Assembly: GCA_018401435.1 (NCBI GenBank)
Contig: JAGYJW010000002.1
Coordinates: forward strand, 1-64,000
Direction: 5' to 3'
DNA from: Deltaproteobacteria bacterium
GTDB taxonomy: Bacteria; Myxococcota_A; UBA796; UBA2385
Length of the DNA: 64,000 nucleotides
Within the stretch, counting starts at the first letter, position 1, and every line of letters begins with the position of its first letter. The translations under genes and the position numbers were made by a program. Of the stretch, positions 33,512-43,009 are shown piece by piece. The notes beneath the pieces were generated by a model. That model made no database searches. It was not told where the DNA came from and saw only the letters and a list, made by a program, of their open reading frames with translations.

Positions 33512-35433
33512 GGGCCCGAGGGGTCCGGGGACCGCCTTCCGACGCGGCCCATCGCGGCCACCGCCCCGATGCAAATGAGCGCCAGCAGCACATTCTGCCA
33601 CATCGGAAGGCCCGCCTCGTCCAACCAGCCCAGCTCGGTCCCCGCCACCAGCAGCCCGTTGTTGAGCAGGTGCATGGACAGGGGAACCAGCAAGGACCCG
33701 CTGGCCAGGGCGGCGGCCGTGAACAGCATCCCCAGGACGCCCGTGGGCAAGATGCGAAAGATCATCAGGTGCAGCAGGCCAAAGAGCAGGCCCACCACCA
33801 CCACCTGGGCCCAGCGCGGCAGGCTGCGCTCCAGCAGGCCGAGCAGGGTGCCGCGAAAGAGCAACTCCTCGCAGACGGCGGGCAGCAGGGCGAAGAGCAG
33901 CAAGGCGGGCAGCAGCCCGAGATCCACATCCATGGCGGCGGCGAATTGCCGAAGCGCCTCTTCGGGGACCGGCAGGACCGTGGCCTGCAGATCCATCACC
34001 AGCTGCCCCAGGCCCGGGGCCGCGCAGCCCGCCACGATGCCCAGGGCGAGGTCGGCGGGGTGGGGCCAACGCAGGCGCAGGGTGGACCGCCAGGGGCGGG
34101 CGAGCAGGGCCACCGTGGCAAGGGCCGGCAAGGCGATCAGCAGCAGCTGGCTGGCCAGCAGCCCAAGGGCCAGATCCCGCTGCTGCATGAGCTGGCCGAA
34201 GAACCAGAAGATCAGCAGCACGACCGCATAGAGGGCCAGGGCTTCGACATGGTAGCGACCCTTGGCGTAGCGGGCCTGGGCGCTGCCGCCACCCAGCAAC
34301 ACGCTCTCGCGGCCCACCAGCTTCTCGGCCAGAAACAAGGCGCCGCCGGCATGCACCGCCGCCCAGCAGAAGGCCCAGGCCCCCAGGCCCAGGCTCAGTT
34401 CGCCGGTCAAGGCATCCCGCAGGGCCACCGCCACCCCGGTGATGGGCAGCAAACCCACGGCCAGCCCCGACTCCAGCCCCGAGATGGCGGGGACGGCAGC
34501 CGGCGCCAGCACCACCAGCATCAGCGGCAAGGACATGGCCTGGCCCGAGCGGTAGTCGGTGGCGAAGCTGGCGGCGGCCACCATCAGGGCGGAGAGCTCG
34601 ACCACCAGCGGCAGGATGAGCAGCGCGGCCAGGGCGGCCGTGCCCGGCCCGAAGCGGATGGCGGTCTCGGAGCCCGGCAGGCGGAAGTGCCCGGTCATGG
34701 CGCTGGCCGACAGGGTCGCCACCGCCAGCAGGGAGATGGCCGCGGTGGACAAGAGCACCACCAGGAACTTGGCCCGCAGCACCTCGCGGCGCTCGACGCG
34801 GGTGGTGAGGATGGTCTCGAGGGTGCCCCGCTCCTTCTCCCCGGCGATGAGGTCCAGGGCGGTGTAGAGCCCGCCCGACAGCACCAGGAAGACCAGCATG
34901 AGGGGCAGGATCCGACCCAGGACCGCGCCGGCCCGGGCGGCCTCGGTGGCCTGGTCCTCCCAGGTCAAGGCGACCAGCGTATCGGGCTGCACCGACAGGC
35001 CCTGGCTGGCCCAGGCCTCGGCCTGGTCGCTGCTGCGCTGCCGTTCCAACACGGTCCGCAGCCGGTCCCGGGCGTTGCGCCCGTCGCGCTTGTCGCCCCG
35101 GTAGCGCAGCTCGGCGCCCCGACCGGGCCCCTCTGGCAAGATCAAGGTAGCATCGGCATCTTCGGCCTCTGGCCCCGCCGCGTCCACCACCCGCAGGGCG
35201 TCGCCCGGCAGCAGCCAGGCGGCCAGCTCCGGCGGTCCGGCGATGGTCAGCTCGCGGCTCTCGGCCTTCTCGGCGTTGGCCCCCTGCATGGCATCCATGC
35301 CAAAGAACAGCGCGGGATAGGCCAGAACCGGCACCACCAGCATCAACAGAAGGGCCAGCGGATCTCGCAGGATATAGCGCAGCTCCCCGCGAAAGAGGAC
35401 GCGCAGGGCCGCGTTGGGGCTCAGCGCCTTCAA
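33508..35433 (-). CDS. ABC-2 permease fused to a CPBP intramembrane protease
   Basis: Membrane protein of 641 aa. The first 380 residues are an ABC-2 (NatB-like) permease with a large outer loop and the loop motif ALDLIAGEKERGTLETIL. The last 200 residues are a CPBP (CAAX/bacteriocin-type) glutamic protease domain with CEELLFRGTLL, GLLFGLLHLMIF and LSMHLLNN, the expected Glu pair and two His. TTG 35433 overlaps the ATPase stop as TTGA. The domain order suggests that export and intramembrane cleavage are joined, as in peptide secretion or lantibiotic-type immunity systems. No precursor peptide gene was found near. Confidence 0.86.
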   Translation of the reverse strand: MKALSPNAALRVLFRGELRYILRDPLALLLMLVVPVLAYPALFFGMDAMQGANAEKAESRELTIAGPPELAAWLLPGDALRVVDAAGPEAEDADATLILPEGPGRGAELRYRGDKRDGRNARDRLRTVLERQRSSDQAEAWASQGLSVQPDTLVALTWEDQATEAARAGAVLGRILPLMLVFLVLSGGLYTALDLIAGEKERGTLETILTTRVERREVLRAKFLVVLLSTAAISLLAVATLSASAMTGHFRLPGSETAIRFGPGTAALAALLILPLVVELSALMVAAASFATDYRSGQAMSLPLMLVVLAPAAVPAISGLESGLAVGLLPITGVAVALRDALTGELSLGLGAWAFCWAAVHAGGALFLAEKLVGRESVLLGGGSAQARYAKGRYHVEALALYAVVLLIFWFFGQLMQQRDLALGLLASQLLLIALPALATVALLARPWRSTLRLRWPHPADLALGIVAGCAAPGLGQLVMDLQATVLPVPEEALRQFAAAMDVDLGLLPALLLFALLPAVCEELLFRGTLLGLLERSLPRWAQVVVVGLLFGLLHLMIFRILPTGVLGMLFTAAALASGSLLVPLSMHLLNNGLLVAGTELGWLDEAGLPMWQNVLLALICIGAVAAMGRVGRRSPDPSGP

Positions 35434-36194
35434 GGGCGTTCCAGCCGGGCGGCCTCGGCCCCTTCCACCAGGGTGGCGAAGATGTCGCCCAACCAGGTCT
35501 GGCCGGTGCGCGCCCGCAGACCCTCGAGGTGGTCGTCGGCCAGCACGCGGCCACGGTGCATGATGGCCACCCGGTCGGCCAGGCGCTCGACCTCGGACAG
35601 GATGTGGCTGCTGAAGAGCACGCAGTAGCCCTCGTCCCGGGCCCGCTCGATGAAGTGGATGAAGTCCCGGGCCACCAGCACGTCCAAGCCATTGGTGGGC
35701 TCGTCGAGAATGAGGATGGGGGGCGCGTGTACGATGGCGCGGGCGATGTTGACCTTCTGGGCCATGCCCGTGCTCAGGCGGTCGCATCGCTGGTCGGCGA
35801 AGGGGCGGATGCTGAGCTGATCGAGCAGGGCCTCGGTGCGGGCGGCGGGGTCCTCCACCCCTTGCAGCACGGCGAAGTAGTGAATCATCTCCTTGGCCGT
35901 CAGCCGCTTGTAGAGTCCGGTGGTGGTGGAGAGGTAGCCAATGGAAGCCCGCACCCCTGCGGGATTCTCGCGCACCTCATGGCCGTTGAGCACCGCGGTG
36001 CCCGAATCCGGCGACAGCAGCGTGGCCAGCATGCGCAGGGCGGTGGTCTTGCCCGCGCCATTGGGCCCCAGCAGCGCAAAGACCTCGCCGGCGCGGCAAG
36101 AGAAGCTCAGCCCGTCCACCGCGTCCACGGGCTCGGGGGTGTAGAAGCGCTTGCGCAGGTCGGTGACCGCGATCATCGGGGGGGCCGGGTCCAT
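35430..36194 (-). CDS. ABC transporter ATPase (NatA/CcmA-like)
   Basis: ATP-binding subunit of 254 aa. Walker A is LLGPNGAGKTTALR, the signature is LSTGMAQKVNIARAI and Walker B is ILILDEPTNGLD, with the H-loop SSHILSEVERLAD. It belongs to the group of ABC-2 export ATPases. ATG 36194 shares its first base with the stop of the upstream permease (TGATG), and its stop overlaps the next permease as TTGA. Permease, ATPase and permease-protease thus form one exporter. Confidence 0.92.
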   Translation of the reverse strand: MDPAPPMIAVTDLRKRFYTPEPVDAVDGLSFSCRAGEVFALLGPNGAGKTTALRMLATLLSPDSGTAVLNGHEVRENPAGVRASIGYLSTTTGLYKRLTAKEMIHYFAVLQGVEDPAARTEALLDQLSIRPFADQRCDRLSTGMAQKVNIARAIVHAPPILILDEPTNGLDVLVARDFIHFIERARDEGYCVLFSSHILSEVERLADRVAIMHRGRVLADDHLEGLRARTGQTWLGDIFATLVEGAEAARLERP

Positions 36195-37387
36195 CAGCGG
36201 TCCTTGGAAGCAAAGAGACGCAACCAGCGGGGCACGACCCCACCAAAGAGCCAGGCCTCGGAGCGCACCACGCTGGCGCAGACGCCCACCAGGGCCGCGG
36301 TCAGGCCTCCGTTGACCAGCAGGGCGACGGCCATGGGCAAAGCGGCGACGCCCTCGCCCGAGGCCGCGTCCCGCAGCAGCAAGACGAGGTTGCCCACGGG
36401 GATGGCGGCGGTGGCCGGGCTGAGGTCCACCTCGGGCATCACGCCGATCATGCCGGGCAGCATCAAGAAGGTGGCCACGCTGGACACAGCGCCCTGGCCC
36501 GCCTTGAAGCTGCGGGCGGGCAAGGCCGCCAGGGTGAGGGCCGCCGCCGCCAGGGCCGAGGTGAGCAGCAGCAGGGGCACGCAGGCGGCGATGGCGCCCC
36601 AGTCCAGGTTCACGCCCAGATCGCCATCGGGGTTCAGCATGACCTGCACATGGGCGATGGTGAGGCTCATGGCCAGGGCGTTGCCGGCGGTGGAGAGCAT
36701 GAGCAGCCCCATCACGGCCAGCACCTTGCCGGCGATGACAGCGCTGAGGGGCACCGCGGCCAGCAGCGTGGTCTCCAGGGTGCCGCGCTCGCGCTCGCCC
36801 ACCACCACCTCCACCGTGGGCGCGACCCCAGCCAGCATCATGCTGGTGACCAGCACCATGGGCAGGGCCAGGCCCAGCAGCGTGGCCAACGAACGGCCCG
36901 GGGGCGCGTCGTCGGTCTCGGTGATCTCCCAGGGTGAGAGCCCGCCGACCTCCAGCCCCAACCGGGACTCCAAGGCGGCCTGCCGGGCCTCGCGCAGGCC
37001 ATCCACCCGCTCGGTCAGCAGGGCCTTGGCCCCCTCGCTGCGGGGTCGGGTGCTGGTATAGCGGGCAAGGACGCTGAGCGCGTCGCCGTCCTCCTCCGCC
37101 AGAATATCGATGTCGGCCTCATCTTCATCGTTGATGATCGGCAGGAAGGGCGGCGCCATCACCGCGTCGAAGAGGTCGGCCGGGCCGGAGAGCGCCACCC
37201 GCGCCGGCTCGTCGGCCTGCAGCCCATCCCGCAGCAGGGTGAGCTGGATGAGACCCCAGAACAGCAGCGGGTAGAAGAGCAGCGGGAAGCCGAGGGTGAA
37301 GACCAGCACCTGCACATCGCGCAGCGCCTCCCGCAATTCGCGGGCGGCGACAGCGAGGGTTGAGCGCAAGGCGCCGGGCGCGGCCAT
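36194..37387 (-). CDS. ABC-2 type permease (NatB-like)
   Basis: Membrane protein of 397 aa. An N-terminal helix (VLVFTLGFPLLFYPLLFWGL) is followed by an acidic outer loop of about 140 residues. At least five further helices include LGLALPMVLVTSMMLAGVAPTVEVVVGERERGTLETTLLA, with the conserved E-R-G-T motif. ATG 37387 has AGGAG eight bases upstream; a TTG 21 bases earlier is less likely. It is the first gene of the exporter operon. Both permeases carry the same GERERGTLET loop and may form a heterodimer. Confidence 0.88.
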   Translation of the reverse strand: MAAPGALRSTLAVAARELREALRDVQVLVFTLGFPLLFYPLLFWGLIQLTLLRDGLQADEPARVALSGPADLFDAVMAPPFLPIINDEDEADIDILAEEDGDALSVLARYTSTRPRSEGAKALLTERVDGLREARQAALESRLGLEVGGLSPWEITETDDAPPGRSLATLLGLALPMVLVTSMMLAGVAPTVEVVVGERERGTLETTLLAAVPLSAVIAGKVLAVMGLLMLSTAGNALAMSLTIAHVQVMLNPDGDLGVNLDWGAIAACVPLLLLTSALAAAALTLAALPARSFKAGQGAVSSVATFLMLPGMIGVMPEVDLSPATAAIPVGNLVLLLRDAASGEGVAALPMAVALLVNGGLTAALVGVCASVVRSEAWLFGGVVPRWLRLFASKDR

Positions 37388-37426
37388 GACGAGGCTCCTG
37401 TGGAGCAATTCAAGAGGGCGAGCGGA

Positions 37427-38038
37427 TCAGATCGGGCGCGGACCGGCCCGAAGTTGCAGGCGCCGGGCGTCGGTGGGGCGCCGCAGCACCAGCTGCCAGG
37501 AGTCATCGGGGGAGGACTCCGCGTAGGGGCGCAAAGACACCACGGTCAGCCCCTCGGGGATCAGCGCGCGCAGCGCGTCTTCTGTCCAGTAGAGCGCGGG
37601 CAGGCCATCGTGCTCCTCGGCCGGCAGATCCCCTGCCCACAGGGTGTGCAAGGCGACCCCCCCAGGCAGCAGGATCTCGGCCTGGCGCGCAAAGGAGGCC
37701 GCCAGCTCGGCCGCGGTGAGGTGCTGCAGCACCTTGTTGGAGTAGATGCCGTCAAAGCGCCGTTGAGTGGCCAGGGTGCGCGCGTCCAGCTCCAGGAGAT
37801 CGGCCTTGGGGTGGCGATCCTGGTAGCGCTCCAGAAAGACGATGGAGCGGTCGGTGCCGGTGGCACAGAAGTGCTGTCGGAGCAGGTCGAAGTCCTTGCC
37901 CGGCCCCATGCCCAGCTCCAGCACCATCGCGCCTTCGGGCAGCAGGGTCTTGAGGTGGTTGACATGCTGCGCGCCATCGATGGCTTCGGCCGCTGCGAGA
38001 TAGGCGTCCACCCCTGCGTCGCTGTCGTATTGACCCAT
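37427..38038 (-). CDS. SAM-dependent methyltransferase
   Basis: Small class I methyltransferase of 203 aa. Motif I is VLELGMGPGKDFDLL, the acidic loop after strand beta-2 is TGTDRSI, and the later strand LLPGGVALHTLW matches motif III. Family members methylate small molecules or proteins; the target is unknown. ATG 38038 has GGAGGG a few bases upstream. It lies 40 bases ahead of the ABC exporter genes on the same strand and could be co-transcribed. Confidence 0.82.
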   Translation of the reverse strand: MGQYDSDAGVDAYLAAAEAIDGAQHVNHLKTLLPEGAMVLELGMGPGKDFDLLRQHFCATGTDRSIVFLERYQDRHPKADLLELDARTLATQRRFDGIYSNKVLQHLTAAELAASFARQAEILLPGGVALHTLWAGDLPAEEHDGLPALYWTEDALRALIPEGLTVVSLRPYAESSPDDSWQLVLRRPTDARRLQLRAGPRPI

Positions 38039-38143
38039 GCACCCTCCACGTCGGCCCGATGCTAACCCCTGCGGCCCAGGTCCTGCGCCGGCGCAGGGTC
38101 CTCGGGCCGGGCCCATGCTAGAATTCCTGCCCCCGGAGGTTGG

Positions 38144-38617
38144 ATGCGCCCGCTGCTGCTCCCGCTCGCACTCTTGATCCCCCTGGCCTGCAATTCGGAT
38201 CTGCGCTCTTCCCCAGATCCCACCCCGGCGCCGCCACCGGTGCAAAGCCAGCCCGTGGTCAAGGACCACATGAAGGCCCACTACGCCCTGGGCAAGGAAG
38301 CGATGACGGCCATCATCCGGGCAGACAGCGCCGCGGCCGCCGTGGGGGTGGGCTCTTTGGGCCCGCAGCCCAGCGCCAGCAGGAGCAAGGCGATGGTGCG
38401 CTTCACAGGCGGTCCCGGTCGAGGATGGCAAAGGTCTGGAGCAGGGCCATGCAGCGGTGGATCAGGGCGCCTTCGTCGGTCTGTTCGGCGGCGGCGAGGG
38501 CCAGCTGGGCCTGCACCCGCCCGTCCTTGGCCTGACCGGTCTGGTAGAGGGCCTGGGCCAGCAGGGCCCGGGCCGTGGCCTCGATCCGCCAGGCGCCAAT
38601 ACCCTCCACCTGGTTGA
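38144..38617 (+). CDS. Lipoprotein, apparently truncated cytochrome c-like
   Basis: ATG 38144 has GGAGG five bases upstream and begins a clear lipoprotein leader ending PLAC. A Pro-rich linker and a helix VVKDHMKAHYALGKEAM follow, like the start of myxobacterial cytochrome c-type lipoproteins. After about residue 85 the frame runs antisense into the gene at 38403-38720 and becomes Arg/Gly/Pro-rich without sense. No haem-binding CXXCH is present. It looks as if the 3' part was lost, leaving a broken gene; the true end cannot be set. Confidence 0.45.
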   Translation: MRPLLLPLALLIPLACNSDLRSSPDPTPAPPPVQSQPVVKDHMKAHYALGKEAMTAIIRADSAAAAVGVGSLGPQPSASRSKAMVRFTGGPGRGWQRSGAGPCSGGSGRLRRSVRRRRGPAGPAPARPWPDRSGRGPGPAGPGPWPRSARRQYPPPG

Positions 38618-38720
38618 GAACACCGATGAGAAGCCCGATCCCAACGGTCCAGTCCTCAGCCTCCAAGGTGGAGACCGCGAGCTGCAGGTGAAGCTCTGGG
38701 GTGGAGGCGTCGGGGGTCAT
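38403..38720 (-). CDS. Small helical (TPR-like) protein
   Basis: Protein of 105 aa, all helical by pattern. It has LQLAVSTLEAEDWTVGIGLLIGVL and ARALLAQALYQTGQAKDGRVQAQLALAAAEQ, similar to two or three TPR-like hairpins. ATG 38720 sits in the strong local context AGGAGCCCCCATG, which makes this gene more credible than the antisense open frame. It diverges from the sigma-54 activator gene; function unknown. Confidence 0.68.
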   Translation of the reverse strand: MTPDASTPELHLQLAVSTLEAEDWTVGIGLLIGVLNQVEGIGAWRIEATARALLAQALYQTGQAKDGRVQAQLALAAAEQTDEGALIHRCMALLQTFAILDRDRL

Positions 38721-38861
38721 GGGGGCTCCTGCGCGAGGGCCGAGCATAGCCCGTGCGGCCGGCACGGCGGTGGCCACAGCCGGGGCGCGGCGATAGCGAC
38801 GGCGCGGGGCCGGCTTCTGCGCGGGACCCTCAGCTATCCGCAGTGACGGAGGGTGGGCACC

Positions 38862-40361
<1,500 letters not shown>

Positions 40362-40379
40362 ATCTGGCGGCAACGGGCT

Positions 40380-41270
40380 TTATTTGCCCATTTTCAGCTC
40401 TACCCCCTCGCGTGCGGCAAAGACCTGCGTGCCGCCCTGCATGCGCAGGACGCGGTCGCGACAATGCTCGATCTTGCGGTCCACATCGTCGTCGGACTGC
40501 ATGGGGTCGTGGTGGAAGATGGCCAGGCGCTTGACGTCGGCCAGCACCGCGAGGTCTACCGCCGACGTGGCCCGGCTATGCCCCCAGCCGATGTGCTTGG
40601 GGTATTCGGCCTCGGTGTACTGGCCATCGCAGATGAGCAGATCGGCCCCTCTGCAGAACTCCACCAGATCGGGCGGTGGACGCCGCAAGACGCCCGGGTC
40701 CAGGCGGCTGCGGGACTGGTTGGTGAGCACCTGGTCCAGCTCGTGGTCGGTGGCGTAGACCACCCGCCTGCCCTCCCACTCGAAGCGGAAGGCGTAGCAG
40801 CCGCCGGGGTGGGCGACGGGGATGGCGCTGACCGCCACACCTTCGATGACCCGGTGCCCATCGCCCAGGTGGCCGGGTTCGATGTGGGCGCCCAGATCGC
40901 TGAACTGTACGGGAAAGTAGTCCGATAGCTGCTGCCCGTTGAGCAGCCGGTACATGCGGGTGTCGCCGTCGCGGGCGCCATAGACCGTGATGCGCGTGGT
41001 GGGCACATAGGCGGGCCCGAAAAAGGGGAAGCCTTGGATATGATCCCAATGTGCATGGCTGAAGAGCATATGCAAGGAGATCGGCGCGCCCCGGGACTCC
41101 TGCATGAGCTGGGTGCCCAGGCCGCGAATGCCGGTCCCGCCGTCGCAGATGAAGCGGGTGCCGTTGACGCGGATCTCAACACAAGGGGTGTTGCCGCCGT
41201 AGCGGGAGGTTCGGTGTCCTGGGGTTGGGATGCTTCCGCGCACCCCCCAGAACCTCACGAAGAAAGACAT
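40380..41270 (-). CDS. MBL-fold metallo-hydrolase
   Basis: Soluble protein of 296 aa. The metal motif is SHAHWDHIQG (72-77 HAHWDH), with further ligands in PVAHPGGC and YATDH, and a late CDGQYTEAEY and FHHDP. The start FFVRFWGVRGSIPTPG is typical of the PhnP/RNase Z-like branch found near signalling genes in myxobacteria. A nucleotide or cyclic phosphodiester substrate is possible. ATG 41270 lies inside the end of the FHA gene (16-base overlap), so the two are coupled. Confidence 0.86.
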   Translation of the reverse strand: MSFFVRFWGVRGSIPTPGHRTSRYGGNTPCVEIRVNGTRFICDGGTGIRGLGTQLMQESRGAPISLHMLFSHAHWDHIQGFPFFGPAYVPTTRITVYGARDGDTRMYRLLNGQQLSDYFPVQFSDLGAHIEPGHLGDGHRVIEGVAVSAIPVAHPGGCYAFRFEWEGRRVVYATDHELDQVLTNQSRSRLDPGVLRRPPPDLVEFCRGADLLICDGQYTEAEYPKHIGWGHSRATSAVDLAVLADVKRLAIFHHDPMQSDDDVDRKIEHCRDRVLRMQGGTQVFAAREGVELKMGK

Positions 41271-41653
41271 CCGGCCCCCCGACGAAAGACAAAGACGAGG
41301 TCGCCTACCTGTAGCAGATCCCCATCGCACAAGACCGCGGCATGCACCTTGACCTGGTTCAAATAGAGCCCGTTCTGGCTGTCGAGGTCCGTCACGGTCA
41401 CCTCGGGGCCCTGGCGGGAGAAGCGCAAATGGCGGCGCGATACCAGCGCCGACCGCACCCGGCAGCTCACCCCGTCGCCGCGTCCCAGGACCGCCTCGTC
41501 CTGGTCGAGCTCAAAGACCAGGGGCAGGCCCGGTCCTCGAACGAGCTCGAGCACATCGGCCCGGTGGGGCGCCGCAAGCCCAAAAGGTTGGGCCACCGCA
41601 TGGGTCGCCGTCGGTTCGGCGGTCCAGGTGTCCGTCCACGCGTCGTCAGCCAT
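41255..41653 (-). CDS. Stand-alone FHA domain protein
   Basis: Protein of 132 aa with one forkhead-associated domain: VLGRGDGVSCRVRSALVSRRHLRF, then VTDLDSQNGLYLNQ, the conserved Gly-Arg, Ser-Arg-x-His and Asn-Gly. FHA domains bind phosphothreonine, so it is a natural reader for Ser/Thr kinases such as the two in this window. A Trp/Thr-rich N-terminal stretch of about 35 residues (DTWTAEPTATHAV) precedes it and may be phosphorylated. ATG 41653 has GGGAGCGGAG upstream. It overlaps the MBL gene. Confidence 0.88.
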   Translation of the reverse strand: MADDAWTDTWTAEPTATHAVAQPFGLAAPHRADVLELVRGPGLPLVFELDQDEAVLGRGDGVSCRVRSALVSRRHLRFSRQGPEVTVTDLDSQNGLYLNQVKVHAAVLCDGDLLQVGDLVFVFRRGAGCLSS

Positions 41654-41773
41654 GCTCCGCTCCCACCGATGCCCCTCAACGATAATCCACCCGCGAGGTC
41701 ATGGCAGTCTGCGCGAGGAGATCCGCCCTCCCGCAGGCTGACAGCGCCGCGAGGACCGTGGCAAGATCCGCTG

Positions 41774-43009
41774 ATGGACATCAATCCGATCGCTGCGGCC
41801 GTACCGGCCTTCTTCCTGATGATCGGGCTGGAGTGGGCCTGGTCCCGGGCCAGGGGCCAGCCGGTCTACCGGCTCAACGACGCGCTGACGGATCTGTCCT
41901 GCGGGATGAGCAGCCAGGCGGCGGGGCTCTTCTTTGTCGCTGCGGCAGCGCTTGCCTATGACGCCGTCTTTCGCAATTTTGCCTGGATTGCGCTGCCGGC
42001 GGACGCCGCATGGGTCTGGGTGGGCAGCTTCGTGCTGCTGGACCTGCTCTATTACCTGTGGCATCGGGCGAGCCACCGCGTAAACCTGCTGTGGGCCGCC
42101 CATGTCGTGCACCATCAGAGCGAGGACTACAACCTCGCCGTGGCCCTGCGACAGGCCTTCTTCACCAGCCTCACGACGCTGCCCTTCTACCTGCCCCTGG
42201 CCCTGCTGGGCGTGCCCACCCATATCTGGGCCCTCTGCCTAGCCCTCAACACCCTCGGGCAATTCTGGATCCACACCCGGCTGGTGGGGCGCCTGGGGCC
42301 GCTGGAGTGGGTGTTGAACACGCCGTCGCACCACCGCGTGCACCACGGCATCAACCCCAGCTGCATCGATCGCAACCACGCCGGGATCTTCATCGTCTGG
42401 GACCGCCTGCTGGGCACCTTTGCGCCCGAACCCGACGAGGAGCCGGTCTACGGCACGGTCAGCCCCCTGCACAGCTGGAATCCCATCTGGGCCAACTTCG
42501 CCACCTGGGTGCACTTGTGGAAGCTCAGCCGCTCCTGCACCCGCTGGTCGGACCGGCTCTATGCCTGGGTGGCCCCGCCAGAGTGGCGCCCGGCCGAACA
42601 AGGGGGCCCCGTCACCATTCCCGAGGTCCACCGCCAAGGGCGCCCGCTGTGGGACAGCCAGCCCTGGCGGGGCGCGCAGGCCTATGTGCTGGCCTCCTGG
42701 CCGGCGGCGGCCCTGGCCATCGGCCTGGTGGTGCAGTTCCAGGCCTCGCTGACCCTGGGCGCCCGCCTCGCGGCCGTGACGCTCTTCCTGGTCACGGTGG
42801 CGGTGTGGGGAGCCCTGCTGGAGCGGCGGCGCTGGGGCCTGCTGCTGGAGACCGGCCGGCTGCTGGCCCTGACCGCCCTGGTGGGAGGGCTGGCCTGGAC
42901 CGGCAGCTTGTCCCTGGCGGCTGCGGTGCTGGCCCTGGCGCTGCTCTTCCTGAGCGCGGTGGGCCTGGGGGCCATCGCCCGAGGTGCGGGGGCCGAGGCG
43001 CGGGCCTAG
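41774..43009 (+). CDS. Fatty-acid hydroxylase superfamily membrane enzyme (sterol desaturase/alkylglycerol monooxygenase-like)
   Basis: Integral-membrane di-iron oxygenase of 411 aa. The His clusters are complete: LWHRASH (His97, His101), AHVVHH (His110, 113, 114) and SHHRVHH (His186, 187, 190, 191), with a further His upstream of these in LPTH. The arrangement and the extra C-terminal four-helix region of about 150 residues resemble the TMEM195/alkylglycerol monooxygenase group, which cuts ether lipids. Myxobacteria contain ether lipids, so this is a reasonable but unproven substrate. ATG 41774 is used. It diverges from the FHA gene across 120 bases. Confidence 0.87.
   Translation: MDINPIAAAVPAFFLMIGLEWAWSRARGQPVYRLNDALTDLSCGMSSQAAGLFFVAAAALAYDAVFRNFAWIALPADAAWVWVGSFVLLDLLYYLWHRASHRVNLLWAAHVVHHQSEDYNLAVALRQAFFTSLTTLPFYLPLALLGVPTHIWALCLALNTLGQFWIHTRLVGRLGPLEWVLNTPSHHRVHHGINPSCIDRNHAGIFIVWDRLLGTFAPEPDEEPVYGTVSPLHSWNPIWANFATWVHLWKLSRSCTRWSDRLYAWVAPPEWRPAEQGGPVTIPEVHRQGRPLWDSQPWRGAQAYVLASWPAAALAIGLVVQFQASLTLGARLAAVTLFLVTVAVWGALLERRRWGLLLETGRLLALTALVGGLAWTGSLSLAAAVLALALLFLSAVGLGAIARGAGAEARA

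Noticed and set aside
35500..37061. Long open frames antisense to the ABC genes and to other clear genes
   Set aside because: At about 70% GC stop codons are rare, so antisense frames above 300 codons are expected. Composition and lack of motifs argue against them.
38721..38861. Sigma-54 (-24/-12) promoter between the divergent genes
   Set aside because: No GG-N10-GC element with the flanking TGGCAC/TTGC consensus could be picked out by eye.
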